64,000 nt of DNA from DATMNI01 sp963817515 (GTDB lineage Bacteria > Acidobacteriota > Terriglobia > Bryobacterales > Bryobacteraceae), in contig CAWFPJ010000026.1 in the NCBI GenBank assembly GCA_963817515.1, positions 53,845-117,844 on the forward strand. Direction: 5' to 3'. The notes under the pieces were generated by a model. The model saw nothing but the letters and a program-made list of their open reading frames with translations, was not told the origin of the DNA and did no database searches. Below are positions 1 through 9,297 of this stretch, piece after piece; within the stretch, counting starts at the first letter, position 1; each line of letters starts with the position of its first letter. The position numbers were made by a program, and so were the translations under genes.

Positions 1-1
1 T

Positions 2-1159
2 TTCTGGCCGGCATTCCTCATGGCCGCGGATTTGCCGCTTCCCAAGAGTATCTTCGCGCACGGGTGGCTGCTCTTCGAAGAGAGCAAGATGAGCAAGTCG
101 CGCGGCAATATCGTTCGCGCGGAGCCCATTCGCGAAGTCATGGGCGTGGACGCGCTGCGCTATTTCCTGTTACGCGAAATCGTCTTCGGCCAGGATGGGA
201 GCTTCAGCTACGACGCACTGATCGGCCGTTATAATTCCGACCTTGCCAATGGGTTGGGCAACCTCGCCAGCCGCACCCTGACCATGATCAACCAGTACCG
301 CGGAGGCGAAATCCCGGAAGGCTCCGATCCGCAAATCGCGGCATTGGCGAATGACACCATCCAGGCAGTTCAGGATTTGTTCGACCGGTTTGAGTTCTCG
401 AAGGGCCTGGAATCCGTCTGGGGCCTGATTTCCGCGGTGGACAAGTTCATCGTGCAGAACGCTCCCTGGAAATTGGCGCGCCAGCCTGACGATGCCTCAG
501 TGCGCCAGTTGAGCGCCACGCTCTACACCAGCGCCGAGGCGCTACGCATCGCCGCCGCGCTCTTGTCGCCGGTTCTGCCCCAAAGCACGCCCAAAATCTG
601 GTCGCAACTCGGCATGGCCGAATCCATCGAATCGGTCCGCTTCGAATCCCTGCGCTGGGGCGGTCTGCAACCGGGCCAGAAAATTGGCGAGATCGCCGCC
701 GTCTTCCCCCGCATCGAACTAAAGACAGCCGTCGATACCATGCGCGCCCTGGAAGAGAAAGTCTCCGCCGAACAAGCCAAACTCCTCGGCAAAGTTGTGG
801 CGCAGCCCGCCGAGAAAAAGGAAGAGTCTGCCAAAATCCCCATCGACGACTTCCTCAAAGTGGACCTGCGCGCGGGCCTGGTGATCTCCGCCGAGCGCGT
901 AAAAGGCTCGGACAAACTGATGCACATGAAAGTCGACATCGGCGAACCCGAGCCCCGCACCATTGTGGCCGGCATCGCCGAAGCCTACACGCCGGAGCAA
1001 CTTCTGAACCGGAAAGTCGTCATCGTCGCGAATTTGCAACCTCGCAAACTGAAGGGCATCGAATCAAATGGAATGATTGTGGCTGCATCGGTCGACGGCG
1101 GCAAGCCGGTATTGGCCGGCTTCCACGAGGACATCCCGGCCGGAGCACGCCTCAAGTAA
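2..1159 (+). CDS. metG: Methionyl-tRNA synthetase, C-terminal part (5' truncated by window edge)
   Basis: Charges tRNA-Met with methionine in the cytoplasm. The reading frame is already open at base 2 (FWPAFLMAAD...), so the true start lies outside the window; 385 residues are visible. The class I signature KMSKS is at 86-100 within ESKMSKSRGN. It is followed by the anticodon-binding helical domain (about 120-700), and then from about 840 to the end by an EMAP-II/Trbp111-type tRNA-binding OB domain (VDLRAGLV, KLMHMKVDIGE, LQPRKLKGIESNGM). This matches the long bacterial MetRS with the fused C-terminal tRNA-binding module. tatD starts 2 bp after the stop, so the two are probably cotranscribed. 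Identification is firm; only the N-terminal catalytic half is missing. Confidence 0.96.
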   Translation, partial: FWPAFLMAADLPLPKSIFAHGWLLFEESKMSKSRGNIVRAEPIREVMGVDALRYFLLREIVFGQDGSFSYDALIGRYNSDLANGLGNLASRTLTMINQYRGGEIPEGSDPQIAALANDTIQAVQDLFDRFEFSKGLESVWGLISAVDKFIVQNAPWKLARQPDDASVRQLSATLYTSAEALRIAAALLSPVLPQSTPKIWSQLGMAESIESVRFESLRWGGLQPGQKIGEIAAVFPRIELKTAVDTMRALEEKVSAEQAKLLGKVVAQPAEKKEESAKIPIDDFLKVDLRAGLVISAERVKGSDKLMHMKVDIGEPEPRTIVAGIAEAYTPEQLLNRKVVIVANLQPRKLKGIESNGMIVAASVDGGKPVLAGFHEDIPAGARLK

Positions 1160-1160
1160 G

Positions 1161-1940
1161 ATGGTTGATTCGCATTGCCACCTGGACGACGCCAAGTTCG
1201 ACGAAGACCGTGATCAGGTAATCGAGCGCGCGCTGGCCGCGGGTGTCGAAACCATGATGGCGATCGGCACCGGCGATGGCCCCGCCGATCTCGAAACTGC
1301 CGTGCGCCTGGCCGACCGGCACGCATTCATCTATGCCACCATCGGGGTCCATCCGCACGACGCCTCCAAGGCCACGCCCGACACCTTTGCCAGAATGCGC
1401 GGCCTGGCCGCCCACCCCAAGGTTCTCGCCATCGGTGAAATCGGCCTCGACTACCACTACGATTTTTCACCGCGCGAAGTGCAGCGATCGGTTTTCGAAC
1501 AGCAGCTGGAAATCGCCGCCGAAAGCGGCAAGCCGATCGTGATCCACACGCGGGAAGCCTGGGCCGACACGATCTCCATCCTGCGCCAACGCTGGCAAGG
1601 GGCTGGCATAATGCATTGCTTTACGGGCGACGCCGTCCAGGCGCGGGAGGCGCTCGATCTCGGATTTCATCTCAGTTTTGGCGGAGTGTTGACGTTTCCC
1701 AAGGCGGAAGGCGTGCGCGAGGCCGCCCGCATAACGCCCGAAGACCGCCTCCTGGTGGAGACCGATTGTCCGTATCTGGCGCCGGTTCCGCATCGGGGAA
1801 AGCGCAATGAGCCGGCCTTCATGGTGGCCACTGTACGCCGTCTGGCGGACGTGCGCGGCGTCTCTTCGGAGGCCATCGCCGCGGCCACCACACGCAATTT
1901 TGAGAGCCTCTGTTTGCGGCGGAGGGCTGGTAACAGTTAG
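1161..1940 (+). CDS. tatD: TatD family metal-dependent deoxyribonuclease
   Basis: Predicted cytoplasmic metal-dependent 3'-5' exonuclease/hydrolase of the amidohydrolase superfamily (TatD/YcfH), 259 aa, the usual length. Metal ligands are visible: the N-terminal HCH of VDSHCHLDD, the glutamate in GEIGLDYHYD, the histidines in PIVIHTREA and MHCFTGD, and the aspartate in VETDCPYLAPVPHRGKRNEP. The ATG at 1161 directly follows the metG stop and gives the canonical MVDSHCHLD start; a longer in-frame extension into metG exists but adds no family sequence. The metG-tatD order is common in bacteria. The exact in vivo substrate of the family is not settled. Confidence 0.93.
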   Translation: MVDSHCHLDDAKFDEDRDQVIERALAAGVETMMAIGTGDGPADLETAVRLADRHAFIYATIGVHPHDASKATPDTFARMRGLAAHPKVLAIGEIGLDYHYDFSPREVQRSVFEQQLEIAAESGKPIVIHTREAWADTISILRQRWQGAGIMHCFTGDAVQAREALDLGFHLSFGGVLTFPKAEGVREAARITPEDRLLVETDCPYLAPVPHRGKRNEPAFMVATVRRLADVRGVSSEAIAAATTRNFESLCLRRRAGNS

Positions 1941-1954
1941 ACTGGTTACCTTAC

Positions 1955-2956
1955 ATGAATTTAGGCAAGTTGGGGCAGGCCCTCACAACCAGGGAAATTT
2001 TTGACCTGATCCAGGATGATCTGGAACAGGTCGAAAAGAAGATCACCGCCGAATCGGTGGCGTCGGTTGACGCGGTCACGGCCATTGGCCAGTACCTGCA
2101 ATCGGCCGGCGGCAAACGGCTGCGCCCCGCCCTGCTCCTGTTGTCCGCCAAGCTGGCCGGCGATTGCGGACCAACCGCCATCCAACTGGGCGCCGTAGTG
2201 GAACTGATTCACGCCGCCACCCTGGTCCATGACGACGTGATCGACGCCGCCGAAACCCGCCGCGGCCGCCCGTCTACCAACGTGAAATGGGGCAACCACA
2301 CCTGCGTTTTGGCTGGCGACTGGCTGTACATGCAGGCCTTTCAGATCGCCCTGCGGGAACGCAACTTCCAGATTCTGGACCTGCTGATCTCGCTCACCCA
2401 GATGATGGTCGAAGGCGAACTGCTGCAGCTGGAACGCATCGGCAGCATCCACGTCACCGAAGCCGATTGCATGCAACTGGTGGACCGCAAGACCGCCTGC
2501 CTCTTCTCCGTCTGCTGCCAGATCGGCGCCATTGCCGGGCACGGCGGCCTTGGCATGCAGGAAAAGCTTCGCGACTACGCCTGGAACCTCGGCATGGCTT
2601 TTCAGTTAGTGGATGACGTACTGGATTTTACGGCCCGCGAAAAGACGCTCGGCAAGCCGGTAGGAGGCGACCTTCGTGAAGGCAAGGTCACCCTGCCGCT
2701 GGTGTACGCCCTGGAGCGCGCCACACCAGACGAGCGGAGGCTGGTAGAAACCATACTCCGCCAGCGCAATTACGACGAAGTCCCCTTCAGCCGCATCTTG
2801 TCGCTGCTTCAAAAGTACCAGGGCATCGAACGCGTAAAAGAGCGCGCTCAAGCTTTTACTAACTCTGCGCGCCAAACGATCATCGAGTTTCCCGATTCGC
2901 CTTATCAGCGCGCCCTGTTGGCCGTTACTGAACTGGTGACGGAGCGCGATCACTAG
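1955..2956 (+). CDS. ispB: Long-chain polyprenyl diphosphate synthase (IspB-like)
   Basis: Condenses isopentenyl diphosphate onto an allylic primer to give the long trans-polyprenyl chain used for quinone side chains. The 333 aa protein has both Asp-rich motifs of trans-prenyltransferases: DDVID at residues 93-97 and DDVLD at 220-224. It also has GGKRLRP near residue 52 and KTACLF at about 179-184. Small residues before the first Asp-rich motif favour a long-chain product (octa- to decaprenyl), but the chain length is an inference. It lies 14 bp after tatD on the same strand. Its stop overlaps by a few bases the stop of the convergent small secreted protein. Confidence 0.92.
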   Translation: MNLGKLGQALTTREIFDLIQDDLEQVEKKITAESVASVDAVTAIGQYLQSAGGKRLRPALLLLSAKLAGDCGPTAIQLGAVVELIHAATLVHDDVIDAAETRRGRPSTNVKWGNHTCVLAGDWLYMQAFQIALRERNFQILDLLISLTQMMVEGELLQLERIGSIHVTEADCMQLVDRKTACLFSVCCQIGAIAGHGGLGMQEKLRDYAWNLGMAFQLVDDVLDFTAREKTLGKPVGGDLREGKVTLPLVYALERATPDERRLVETILRQRNYDEVPFSRILSLLQKYQGIERVKERAQAFTNSARQTIIEFPDSPYQRALLAVTELVTERDH

Positions 2957-3267
2957 GTTACTTCTTGGTCTTTTCGTCCTTGCTGCGGTCGGCTGTGTTG
3001 TTTGTCACTTTGGAGCGGCGCTTCCTTCCGTGCTTCTCGTTCGGCGGCTAACTCCTTGTAGCGCTCGAACGCGATTGCCTGTCGCATAGACTGCTCGGGA
3101 CTCTTGTCGGTCTTGGAGTTAGCAGCCACTCCCTGGCGTCTGGCTTCCTGCACCGCGGCGGTTTCGCCTTCCTTGCCGCTCTGCCGCGCGTCGTCCTGGA
3201 CCGCCGCAAAGCATGGCGCCAAGGCTAAGAGTGTGGCGGAGATTCCAGCTATCAATCTGGCTCTCAT
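2953..3267 (-). CDS. Small secreted hypothetical protein
   Basis: A 104 aa protein I do not recognise. The start at 3267 is chosen because CCGGAGGTAC lies just upstream on the minus strand and because it begins a clean signal peptide (MRARLIAGISATLLALAPCFA). The mature part is short, highly charged and rich in Lys, Glu, Arg and Gln (repeated EARR/EARK segments), so probably helical or disordered and periplasmic. A longer in-frame start at 3321 exists but has no ribosome binding site. It converges on ispB with a 4 bp overlap. No function is proposed. Confidence 0.6.
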   Translation of the reverse strand: MRARLIAGISATLLALAPCFAAVQDDARQSGKEGETAAVQEARRQGVAANSKTDKSPEQSMRQAIAFERYKELAAEREARKEAPLQSDKQHSRPQQGRKDQEVT

Positions 3268-3315
3268 GATGTACCTCCGGTTATTAGTAAGCACCAGAGA
3301 GGCCAAGGTTATGAA

Positions 3316-3376
3316 GAGCACGTTACGGTAGCGCCGGCGATCATGTCGCCGGTTGTGTTATTGGAGCACGTTACGG
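3316..3376. repeat. Palindromic repeat (family A, copy 1) between 13-bp direct repeats
   Basis: The hairpin CCGGCGATCATGTCGCCGG (3334-3352) is flanked by two perfect copies of GAGCACGTTACGG at 3316-3328 and 3364-3376; the second copy overlaps the stop codon of the ClC gene. Related palindromes lie at 34552-34578 (inverted orientation) and 47686-47714. It could serve as a bidirectional terminator between the small secreted protein and the ClC gene, but no T-tract is present. Confidence 0.6.
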
Positions 3377-5621
3377 CTGCTTGGTTAGCTTGGATAACTC
3401 GGACCGCGCCCGCTGCCGGTTGTCTTCCGCCTTATCGGGCCAGGCGCCGTCGATCGCCCGCTGATAGTGCTGGATGGCCTTGTCAACTCGTCCTTCCTGC
3501 GCGTAGATCCGGCCCAGGCCGAGATGCGCGGGTCCGCTTTCGGGCGCGCTGCGGAGGACTTCGTTCAGGTAAATCTCAGCTTCATTCAAGCTGGCGGCTT
3601 CGATCAGCGCCAGGCCCAGAGCCAGGCGATGTTCGGCGCTGTGCGAGATGGAAAGCGCGTTACGGAATCGTTCGATGGCCTCGTCATAACGCTCCTTGCG
3701 CATGAGTTCGTTGCCCGCCCGGTATGCCTGCTCCGCCCGGTTGGCGCGTTCGCCGCGGTAATAGTAGTTGAGCGATCCCGCTAGAACCGCGACCAGAATC
3801 AACGCGGCCAACACTCCAACCAACAGCCTGGTTGGATTCTGGGTTGGGCGGGTGCCGGCGCTGCCAGGCGAGACAGCTTCTTCGCGCACTTGCCCGATGC
3901 CGTATGCCGCCAGGATATCGGGGACGGAAATGCTTCCCCTGAGTTCGCGAACATTGTCGCGGCTGACCACGGGCAGAACCTTAAGCCCGCTGGCGGCTAT
4001 GCGCCGCATGGCGACATCCAGAAGCTGGTCAACATGAACGTGGGGAAATCTGTCACCGTCCAATTCCCGCGATGGCCCGGGCTCGGGCACGATGCGCCCC
4101 AGAATTTCATCGCCCAACCCGGCTTGCACCGCCTGGTCAAGCTGGTCCATGGTGACCATGCCTCGCAGGCCTTTCTCATCCAACACGGGCCAGGCGCCGC
4201 GTTCCGGTTCCACGGCAGCAACCGCCTGCCGGATCTGCTCCCCGGCGGACAACACCTGCGACTCGGGACGGAAGGCATGGCGCACCGTAAGCAGCGCCTC
4301 CCGGGCACGCGAGCCCGACGGCAAGCTGATGCCGTCCTGATGCATGAGGGCCTCATACACCGGTTCCTGCAGACGGCTGGCGATGAAGTAGCTGATCAGG
4401 TTGGCGATCATCAAGGGCACGATGATGGAGTAGTCGCGCGTGATTTCGAAGATCATGATCACCGAAGTCAGCGGCACGCGAACGATTCCGGCGAAGGTCG
4501 CGCCCATTCCCACCAGCGCGTAGGCGCCCACGCTGCCGGTGTAATCGGGCAGCAGCATATGGCCGATGCCGCCCACAGCGCCGCCCATCATGGCGCCCAT
4601 AAAGAGACTCGGGCCGAAGATTCCGCCGGCATTGCCCGACGCATAACAGGTGGAAGTCGCTACGATCTTCAGCAGCACCAGCAGGGCCATGGCCCCCACC
4701 ATCATCTGCCCGTTGAGCGCCTGCCCCACAACACCATACCCTACGCCCAGCACATTCGGAAAGAACCAGCCCAGCACGCCGACCGTCAAGCCGCCGATGG
4801 CGGGCTGGAACCACTGCGTGGATTTGGGCATGGCTTGAAAATGGCGCCGCTGCCAAAGCAGCAGTTTCACGAAGCACACCGAAACCAGCCCGCCCGCCAA
4901 GCCAAGCACGGCATAGAGCGCGAACTCGAGCGGGATGGACCAGTTGATATGGCGGCACGTGGAACAAAGGCTCATCACCCAGCACCAGATGCAGCACGAT
5001 CCAGGATGTGGCCGAGGCCAAAACAATGGAACCGAGCACCGGCGCGTGCATATCGCCCATGACTTCTTCGAGCGTAAACAGCACCGCCGATATGGGAGTG
5101 TTGAATGCAGCCGCCAGTGCAGCCGCCGCGCCCGCCGGCACCAGAGCCTTTATCGAGGCGGCGCTCAGCCCCAGCTTACGGCCCAGCACCGATGCCAGTC
5201 CGGCGCCCACCTGCACCGACGGCCCCTCCCGGCCTAATGCAATACCGCTGGCCAGCGAGACCGAGCAGAGACCGAATTTCCCCGCCACGGTACGGAGGCT
5301 GATATATCCATCGCGGATGAACAGCGCCGTCTTGGTCTGCGGAATGCCACTGCCGCGGGCATTGGGAAAATAACGAAACAGAAGAAATCCGGTGCCGAGC
5401 GAGCCCGCCAGCGGGATCAGCAGACGCCGCCAGGCTGCGCCGCGGGCGGGATAGAGCCGGGCCCCCAGATTCTCCGTGAGCAGGATGAACGCCACCACCA
5501 CCAGCCCGACAACCGCCCCGATAACCAGTGTCAGCACCAGGAGAAGCTTGTCCTCGTGCGACGAGGCGCTGTCGGGCTTTTCTCCAGCGAGTGGATTTCC
5601 CCTAGTCTGTGGCCCCTGCAC
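3371..5621 (-). CDS. ClC-type chloride/proton transporter with CBS pair, extra membrane helix and TPR tail (frameshifted)
   Basis: Anion transporter of the inner membrane, about 749 aa once one frameshift is repaired. The N-terminal ClC core shows GSGIPQ, GREGPSVQ with the gating glutamate, LFTLEEV (the position of the intracellular proton glutamate of ClC-ec1, which suggests Cl-/H+ antiport) and GGIFGPSL. Next come a pair of CBS domains, a single additional membrane helix (LLVGVLAALILVAVLAG), and three to four TPR repeats (AYRAGNELMRKERYDEAIERF...). The frame changes at about 4932-4934, where one surplus C in a CCC run (minus strand) separates PPYQLVHP from LEFALYAVLG. Start is GTG at 5621, overlapping the end of the pal-like gene by 20 bp. 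The TPR tail is unusual for ClC proteins. Confidence 0.88.
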
Positions 5622-6198
5622 CTATATGAATGCGCCGGTTCTTTTGCCAGCAGTTCTCGTCATGATCCTGGCAAACGGGCTTCTCCTTACCGTAGCTAAC
5701 CACATTGAGCTGGGCGCTGGGAATTCCCACCTGTACTAGATAATCCTTGGCGGCCTGGGCCCGCGCATCGCCGAGCGCCATATTGTATTCCGCCGAGCCG
5801 CGCTCGTCGCAGTGGCCTTCGACCATCAGCTTATAGGTTGGATAATCCCTAAGAATATCGCGCAGTTCGGTGGAATTGGCCTGCAGAGCTTTGACGGCAT
5901 CGGGGCGCAAGGCGTGCTGATTATAGTCGAAATAAGCATCCTCAATCCTGGCCAGAAGCTCGTCAATGCGGGCGCGCGTTGCGGCGCTGGGAACCCGCGT
6001 TTCCGGTGTGTTGGCGGCAACAGGAGCGGGCGCAACCGCGGCCCTCACAGGCTGCTGGTTGGGGCTTGGCCTGGAGGTCTCAACAGCGGGCTGGGGAGCG
6101 GGCGGGGGCACCGCGGCCACCTTTTTCTTGGCGCAGGCCGCTCCGCCAAGGGAGATCGCGGCAACTGCAAAGAGAATCAATTCGCGAGAATTCTTCAT
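5602..6198 (-). CDS. pal: Peptidoglycan-associated lipoprotein (Pal/OmpA-like)
   Basis: Outer-membrane lipoprotein of the Tol-Pal type that anchors the envelope to peptidoglycan. 198 aa from the ATG at 6198, which has CAGGAAGG upstream on the minus strand. The signal peptide ends in GGAAC, a weak lipobox. A Pro/Ala-rich linker leads to a C-terminal OmpA domain: DYNQHALRPDAVKAL, MVEGHCDERGSAEYNMALGDARA, VSYGKEKPVC and NRRIHI carry the usual peptidoglycan-contact residues. tolB, tolA, tolQ and tolR are not adjacent, so assignment as the tol-linked Pal is by similarity only. The downstream ClC gene starts inside its 3' end, suggesting translational coupling. Confidence 0.86.
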   Translation of the reverse strand: MKNSRELILFAVAAISLGGAACAKKKVAAVPPPAPQPAVETSRPSPNQQPVRAAVAPAPVAANTPETRVPSAATRARIDELLARIEDAYFDYNQHALRPDAVKALQANSTELRDILRDYPTYKLMVEGHCDERGSAEYNMALGDARAQAAKDYLVQVGIPSAQLNVVSYGKEKPVCQDHDENCWQKNRRIHIGAGATD

Positions 6199-6298
6199 GT
6201 AATTCCTTCCTGTTTCCAATTGTGACGTTTCGTCCGCAGCATTCCCATCCTGTGCGGACAGGATATTTTCGTACAGCCGGTTTGATTACACTGGTCAC

Positions 6299-7675
6299 GT
6301 GGAAGGACCGCGCCGCAAGGCCCCTTGGTTCGTGCTCTCGGTTGGCTTTGGTGGTCTGCTGATCTTCATTATCGCGGCCGCCACGGATACGCTGCTGGTG
6401 CTGGACCGCGTCCGCGAGGGTGAAACCAGCATTCGCACGGCATACCTTCAACGGTTGGGCGCGCTGGACCAGATTCGCGCACAACTCTATTTATCGGGCA
6501 CATACGTGCGCGATTTTCTGCTCTCGCCGGACTCAATCGGCGCCCAAGCCCAGGCCGTTCGGCTGGCCTCACTGGAACGCGAAACGCACACTGCCCTGCA
6601 GGGCTATTCCCGTTGGCTCGAAGCCGGCGAGCGCGAGCCCTTCCTGGCGCTGCAATCCGAAATCGAAGCCTATTGGCGCGTGCTCGACGGCACCGTGACC
6701 TGGAACCCGGAACAGCGGAACCGCCTGCGCAACGCATTCTTTTACCAGGAACTGGTGCCACGCCGCACCGCCATGCTGCAGATCGCCGACCGCATCGCCG
6801 GAGTCAACGAGCAGGGCTTGAGGCGGGCCGAGGAGCGTATGGCCGCCTCGTCCGACGGCCTGCGCCGAACTTTGACCGTGACCTTCGGGATCACACTCGC
6901 GGGCAGCCTGGTGCTGGCCATGCTGACCATTGGTCATACACTGCGGCTGGAGCGCGAACTGGAGCGCCGGCTGGCGGAAAACGCACGATCGAGCGCCGGC
7001 CTGCAGGATCTCTCGGCCCGCCTGGTGCGAGCGCAGGAGAACGAACGGCGCACGCTGGCGCGCGAACTGCACGACGAAGTGGGGCAATCCCTATCGGCGA
7101 TTCTCATGGAAACCGATGGCGCCGAATGTGCCGAAACACAGGCGAAGATGCGCGAGCATCTGGCCTCCATCCGGTCGCTGGCGGAAAAGACCGTGAACGA
7201 AGTCCGCGATCTGGCGCTGCTCTTGCGGCCGTCCATGCTCGACGATTTTGGACTGGTACCGGCGCTTCAATGGCATGCGCGAGAGATGACCAAGCGCACC
7301 GGAATGAACATTGTGGTCTGGGCCGATGACGCCGCCGGCGATCTGCCGGACGAACACCGGACCTGCATCTATCGCATGGTACAGGAAGCCGTGAACAACT
7401 CCGCCCGCCATGCCAGCGCCCGCACCGTGGAAGTGACGGTGCGGCGCGACGGCGACCACGTGGTGTTGCGCGTGCAGGACGACGGAGGCGGATTCGACAC
7501 GCGGTATGTCCGCGGCCTTGGCCTGCTGGGCATGGAGGAACGCGTGCGGCGGCTGGGCGGTCACTTCCAAATCACGTCACAGCCGGGCCGCGGAACCTCG
7601 GTCGATGCCCAACTGCCGCTGCTGGAACTAGCCCGAAAAAACGAACATGAAGCCTATTCGCATTCTGGTGGCTGA
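6299..7675 (+). CDS. NarX/DesK-type sensor histidine kinase (HisKA_3)
   Basis: Inner-membrane sensor kinase of 458 aa. Membrane helices lie at about residues 10-35 and 191-212, enclosing a largely helical periplasmic sensor (about 36-190, four-helix-bundle/CHASE3-like). A short cytoplasmic linker leads to the dimerisation and phosphoacceptor box LARELHDEVGQSLSA with His258, then a GHKL ATPase with the N-box QEAVNNSARHA and glycine motifs DDGGGFD and GLGLLGMEERV. The start is a GTG at 6299 without a clear Shine-Dalgarno sequence. It overlaps the response regulator by 29 bp, so the two form a coupled two-component pair. The signal sensed cannot be read from sequence. Confidence 0.9.
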   Translation: MEGPRRKAPWFVLSVGFGGLLIFIIAAATDTLLVLDRVREGETSIRTAYLQRLGALDQIRAQLYLSGTYVRDFLLSPDSIGAQAQAVRLASLERETHTALQGYSRWLEAGEREPFLALQSEIEAYWRVLDGTVTWNPEQRNRLRNAFFYQELVPRRTAMLQIADRIAGVNEQGLRRAEERMAASSDGLRRTLTVTFGITLAGSLVLAMLTIGHTLRLERELERRLAENARSSAGLQDLSARLVRAQENERRTLARELHDEVGQSLSAILMETDGAECAETQAKMREHLASIRSLAEKTVNEVRDLALLLRPSMLDDFGLVPALQWHAREMTKRTGMNIVVWADDAAGDLPDEHRTCIYRMVQEAVNNSARHASARTVEVTVRRDGDHVVLRVQDDGGGFDTRYVRGLGLLGMEERVRRLGGHFQITSQPGRGTSVDAQLPLLELARKNEHEAYSHSGG

Positions 7676-8297
7676 TGACCACACCGTAGTGCGCGATGGG
7701 TTGCGGGCGGTTCTCGAGCGCCAGCCCGACATGGAGATTGTGGCCGAAGCCGCCGACGGCCGCGAGTGCCTGCGTCTTGCCGAGGAGCATTCGCCTGACG
7801 TGGTAATCATGGACATCGCCATGCCGCACATGAACGGCATGGAAGCCACGCGCAGGATTCTGGCATCCCAAACGCATTGCGCGGTGGTGATTCTCAGCAT
7901 GCACCAGGACGAAAGCTACGTGCTGGGATCATTGAAAGCCGGGGCCAAGGGTTACCTTCTGAAGGATTCCGCGCGGACCGAAATCATCGACGCCATTCGC
8001 GCCGTGTCGCAAGGCCACTCTTTCCTGACACGCAAGATCAGCCGCATGCTGCAGGAGGATTACATTCAGCAACTGGAGCGCCGCGGCCTTGACGACCGCT
8101 ATGATCTGCTTACCGCCCGCGAGCGCGAGATTCTGCAACTGGTGGCCGAAGGGCGGGCCAATAAAGAAGTCGCGAGCCTGCTGAACATCAGCCTGACTAC
8201 AGTGGAAACGCACCGCACGCACGTTCTGCAAAAACTCGGCCTGCACAGCATACCGGAGTTGATCCTCTATGCGGTTCGCAAAGGAATCATCGCCTGA
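7647..8297 (+). CDS. NarL/FixJ-family response regulator
   Basis: Cytoplasmic DNA-binding partner of the kinase just upstream, 216 aa. The receiver domain (residues 1-120) has the acidic pair D10-D11, the phosphoacceptor Asp56 in VVIMDIAMP and a lysine in GYLLKDS. The C-terminal LuxR/GerE helix-turn-helix runs from about 147 to 210 (LTAREREILQLVAEGRANKEVASLLNIS then TTVETHRTHVLQKL). The ATG at 7647 lies inside the kinase gene. The target genes are unknown; the next operon downstream is a candidate only by position. Confidence 0.93.
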   Translation: MKPIRILVADDHTVVRDGLRAVLERQPDMEIVAEAADGRECLRLAEEHSPDVVIMDIAMPHMNGMEATRRILASQTHCAVVILSMHQDESYVLGSLKAGAKGYLLKDSARTEIIDAIRAVSQGHSFLTRKISRMLQEDYIQQLERRGLDDRYDLLTAREREILQLVAEGRANKEVASLLNISLTTVETHRTHVLQKLGLHSIPELILYAVRKGIIA

Positions 8298-8344
8298 GCA
8301 CGCCTGACTGGCGGACCGCGTGGCTTAGAGGCCACGGCTGTGCT
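8298..8344. terminator. Possible hairpin terminator after the two-component pair
   Basis: CGTGGC (8319-8324) and GCCACG (8331-8336) form a 6-bp stem, enclosed by AGCAC and GTGCT at the edges. It follows the response-regulator stop. No T-run follows, so it is only terminator-like. Confidence 0.3.
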
Positions 8345-8355
8345 ACCTATGTTAT

Positions 8356-9297
8356 ATGAATTCAGACGGAATTCTCCTCTCCCGGCGTGCCCTGTTGGCA
8401 GCCGGCGCAGCGTTGATGAGCCGCCCGCTACCGGCCAAAGAGAAGTTGAAGGTGGCGGTTTTCTCCAAGCATCTTCAGTTTCTGACGGGCGAAGATCTGG
8501 CCAAGAGCGTGGCCGAGCTCGGATTCGACGGCCTGGACATCACGGTACGCAAGGGCGGGCACGTGGAACCGGCGCAAGTGTCGCAGGAGCTGCCGGCCCT
8601 GGTGGCCACGCTCAAGGCGCACGGCCTGGAAGTACCCATGGTGACCACAGACATTGCGGACGCCGAGACGCCCTTCGCCGAGGACATTCTGAAAACCATG
8701 GCGCGGCTGGGAATCCGGAATTACCGTTTTGGCGCGTTCAAGTGGGAGGCTCGCCAGCCGTACGAGGCGCAACTGGAATCCATGAAGCCGCGCCTGGCGA
8801 AACTGGCGGCGCTCAATGCGAAATACCAGGCTTGCGCCATGTATCACACGCATTCGGGCGCAGGTTTGGTCGGGGCATCAATCTGGGACCTGTACATAAT
8901 GATGAAAGACCTGGACCCGAAGGCCATGGGCGTGAATTACGACGTGGCGCACGCTACCATTGAGGGCGGGCTGGGCGGCTGGATCAACAGCTTCAAAATC
9001 ACCGGCGCGCATGTGCGAGGCATCGCGTTGAAGGATTTTCTCTGGGAGCGGGATGCCAAGGGCAACTGGCGGGAGCAGTGGAAGCCGATCGGCGAAGGCA
9101 TGGTTCGTTTTCCGCAATTCTTCGGTATGGTATCGGAGTCGGGGTTCGCGGGACCGCTGCAGCTTCACTATGAGTATCCGTTGGGCGGCGCCAACAACGG
9201 CACACGTAAGATCACGATTTCGCGCGAGGAGGTTTTCACCGCGATGAAGAAGGATCTGGTCAAGGTGCGCGGTTATCTGGGGCAAGCGAGTTTGTGA
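8356..9297 (+). CDS. Tat-exported sugar phosphate isomerase/epimerase-like TIM-barrel protein
   Basis: 313 aa protein of the xylose isomerase-like TIM-barrel family (AP endonuclease 2 superfamily). The N-terminus has a twin-arginine signal (LLSRRALLAAGAALMS), so it is probably exported folded. Barrel signatures include AELGFDGLDITVRKGG, the metal-site-like MYHTHSG, NYDVAHATIEGG, AHVRGIALKDFLW and LHYEYPLGGANNG. Family members act on sugars or inositol derivatives; no specific substrate can be assigned. The start of the downstream enolase-superfamily gene overlaps its stop (GTGA), so the two are a coupled pair, probably in one periplasmic carbohydrate pathway. Confidence 0.8.
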   Translation: MNSDGILLSRRALLAAGAALMSRPLPAKEKLKVAVFSKHLQFLTGEDLAKSVAELGFDGLDITVRKGGHVEPAQVSQELPALVATLKAHGLEVPMVTTDIADAETPFAEDILKTMARLGIRNYRFGAFKWEARQPYEAQLESMKPRLAKLAALNAKYQACAMYHTHSGAGLVGASIWDLYIMMKDLDPKAMGVNYDVAHATIEGGLGGWINSFKITGAHVRGIALKDFLWERDAKGNWREQWKPIGEGMVRFPQFFGMVSESGFAGPLQLHYEYPLGGANNGTRKITISREEVFTAMKKDLVKVRGYLGQASL

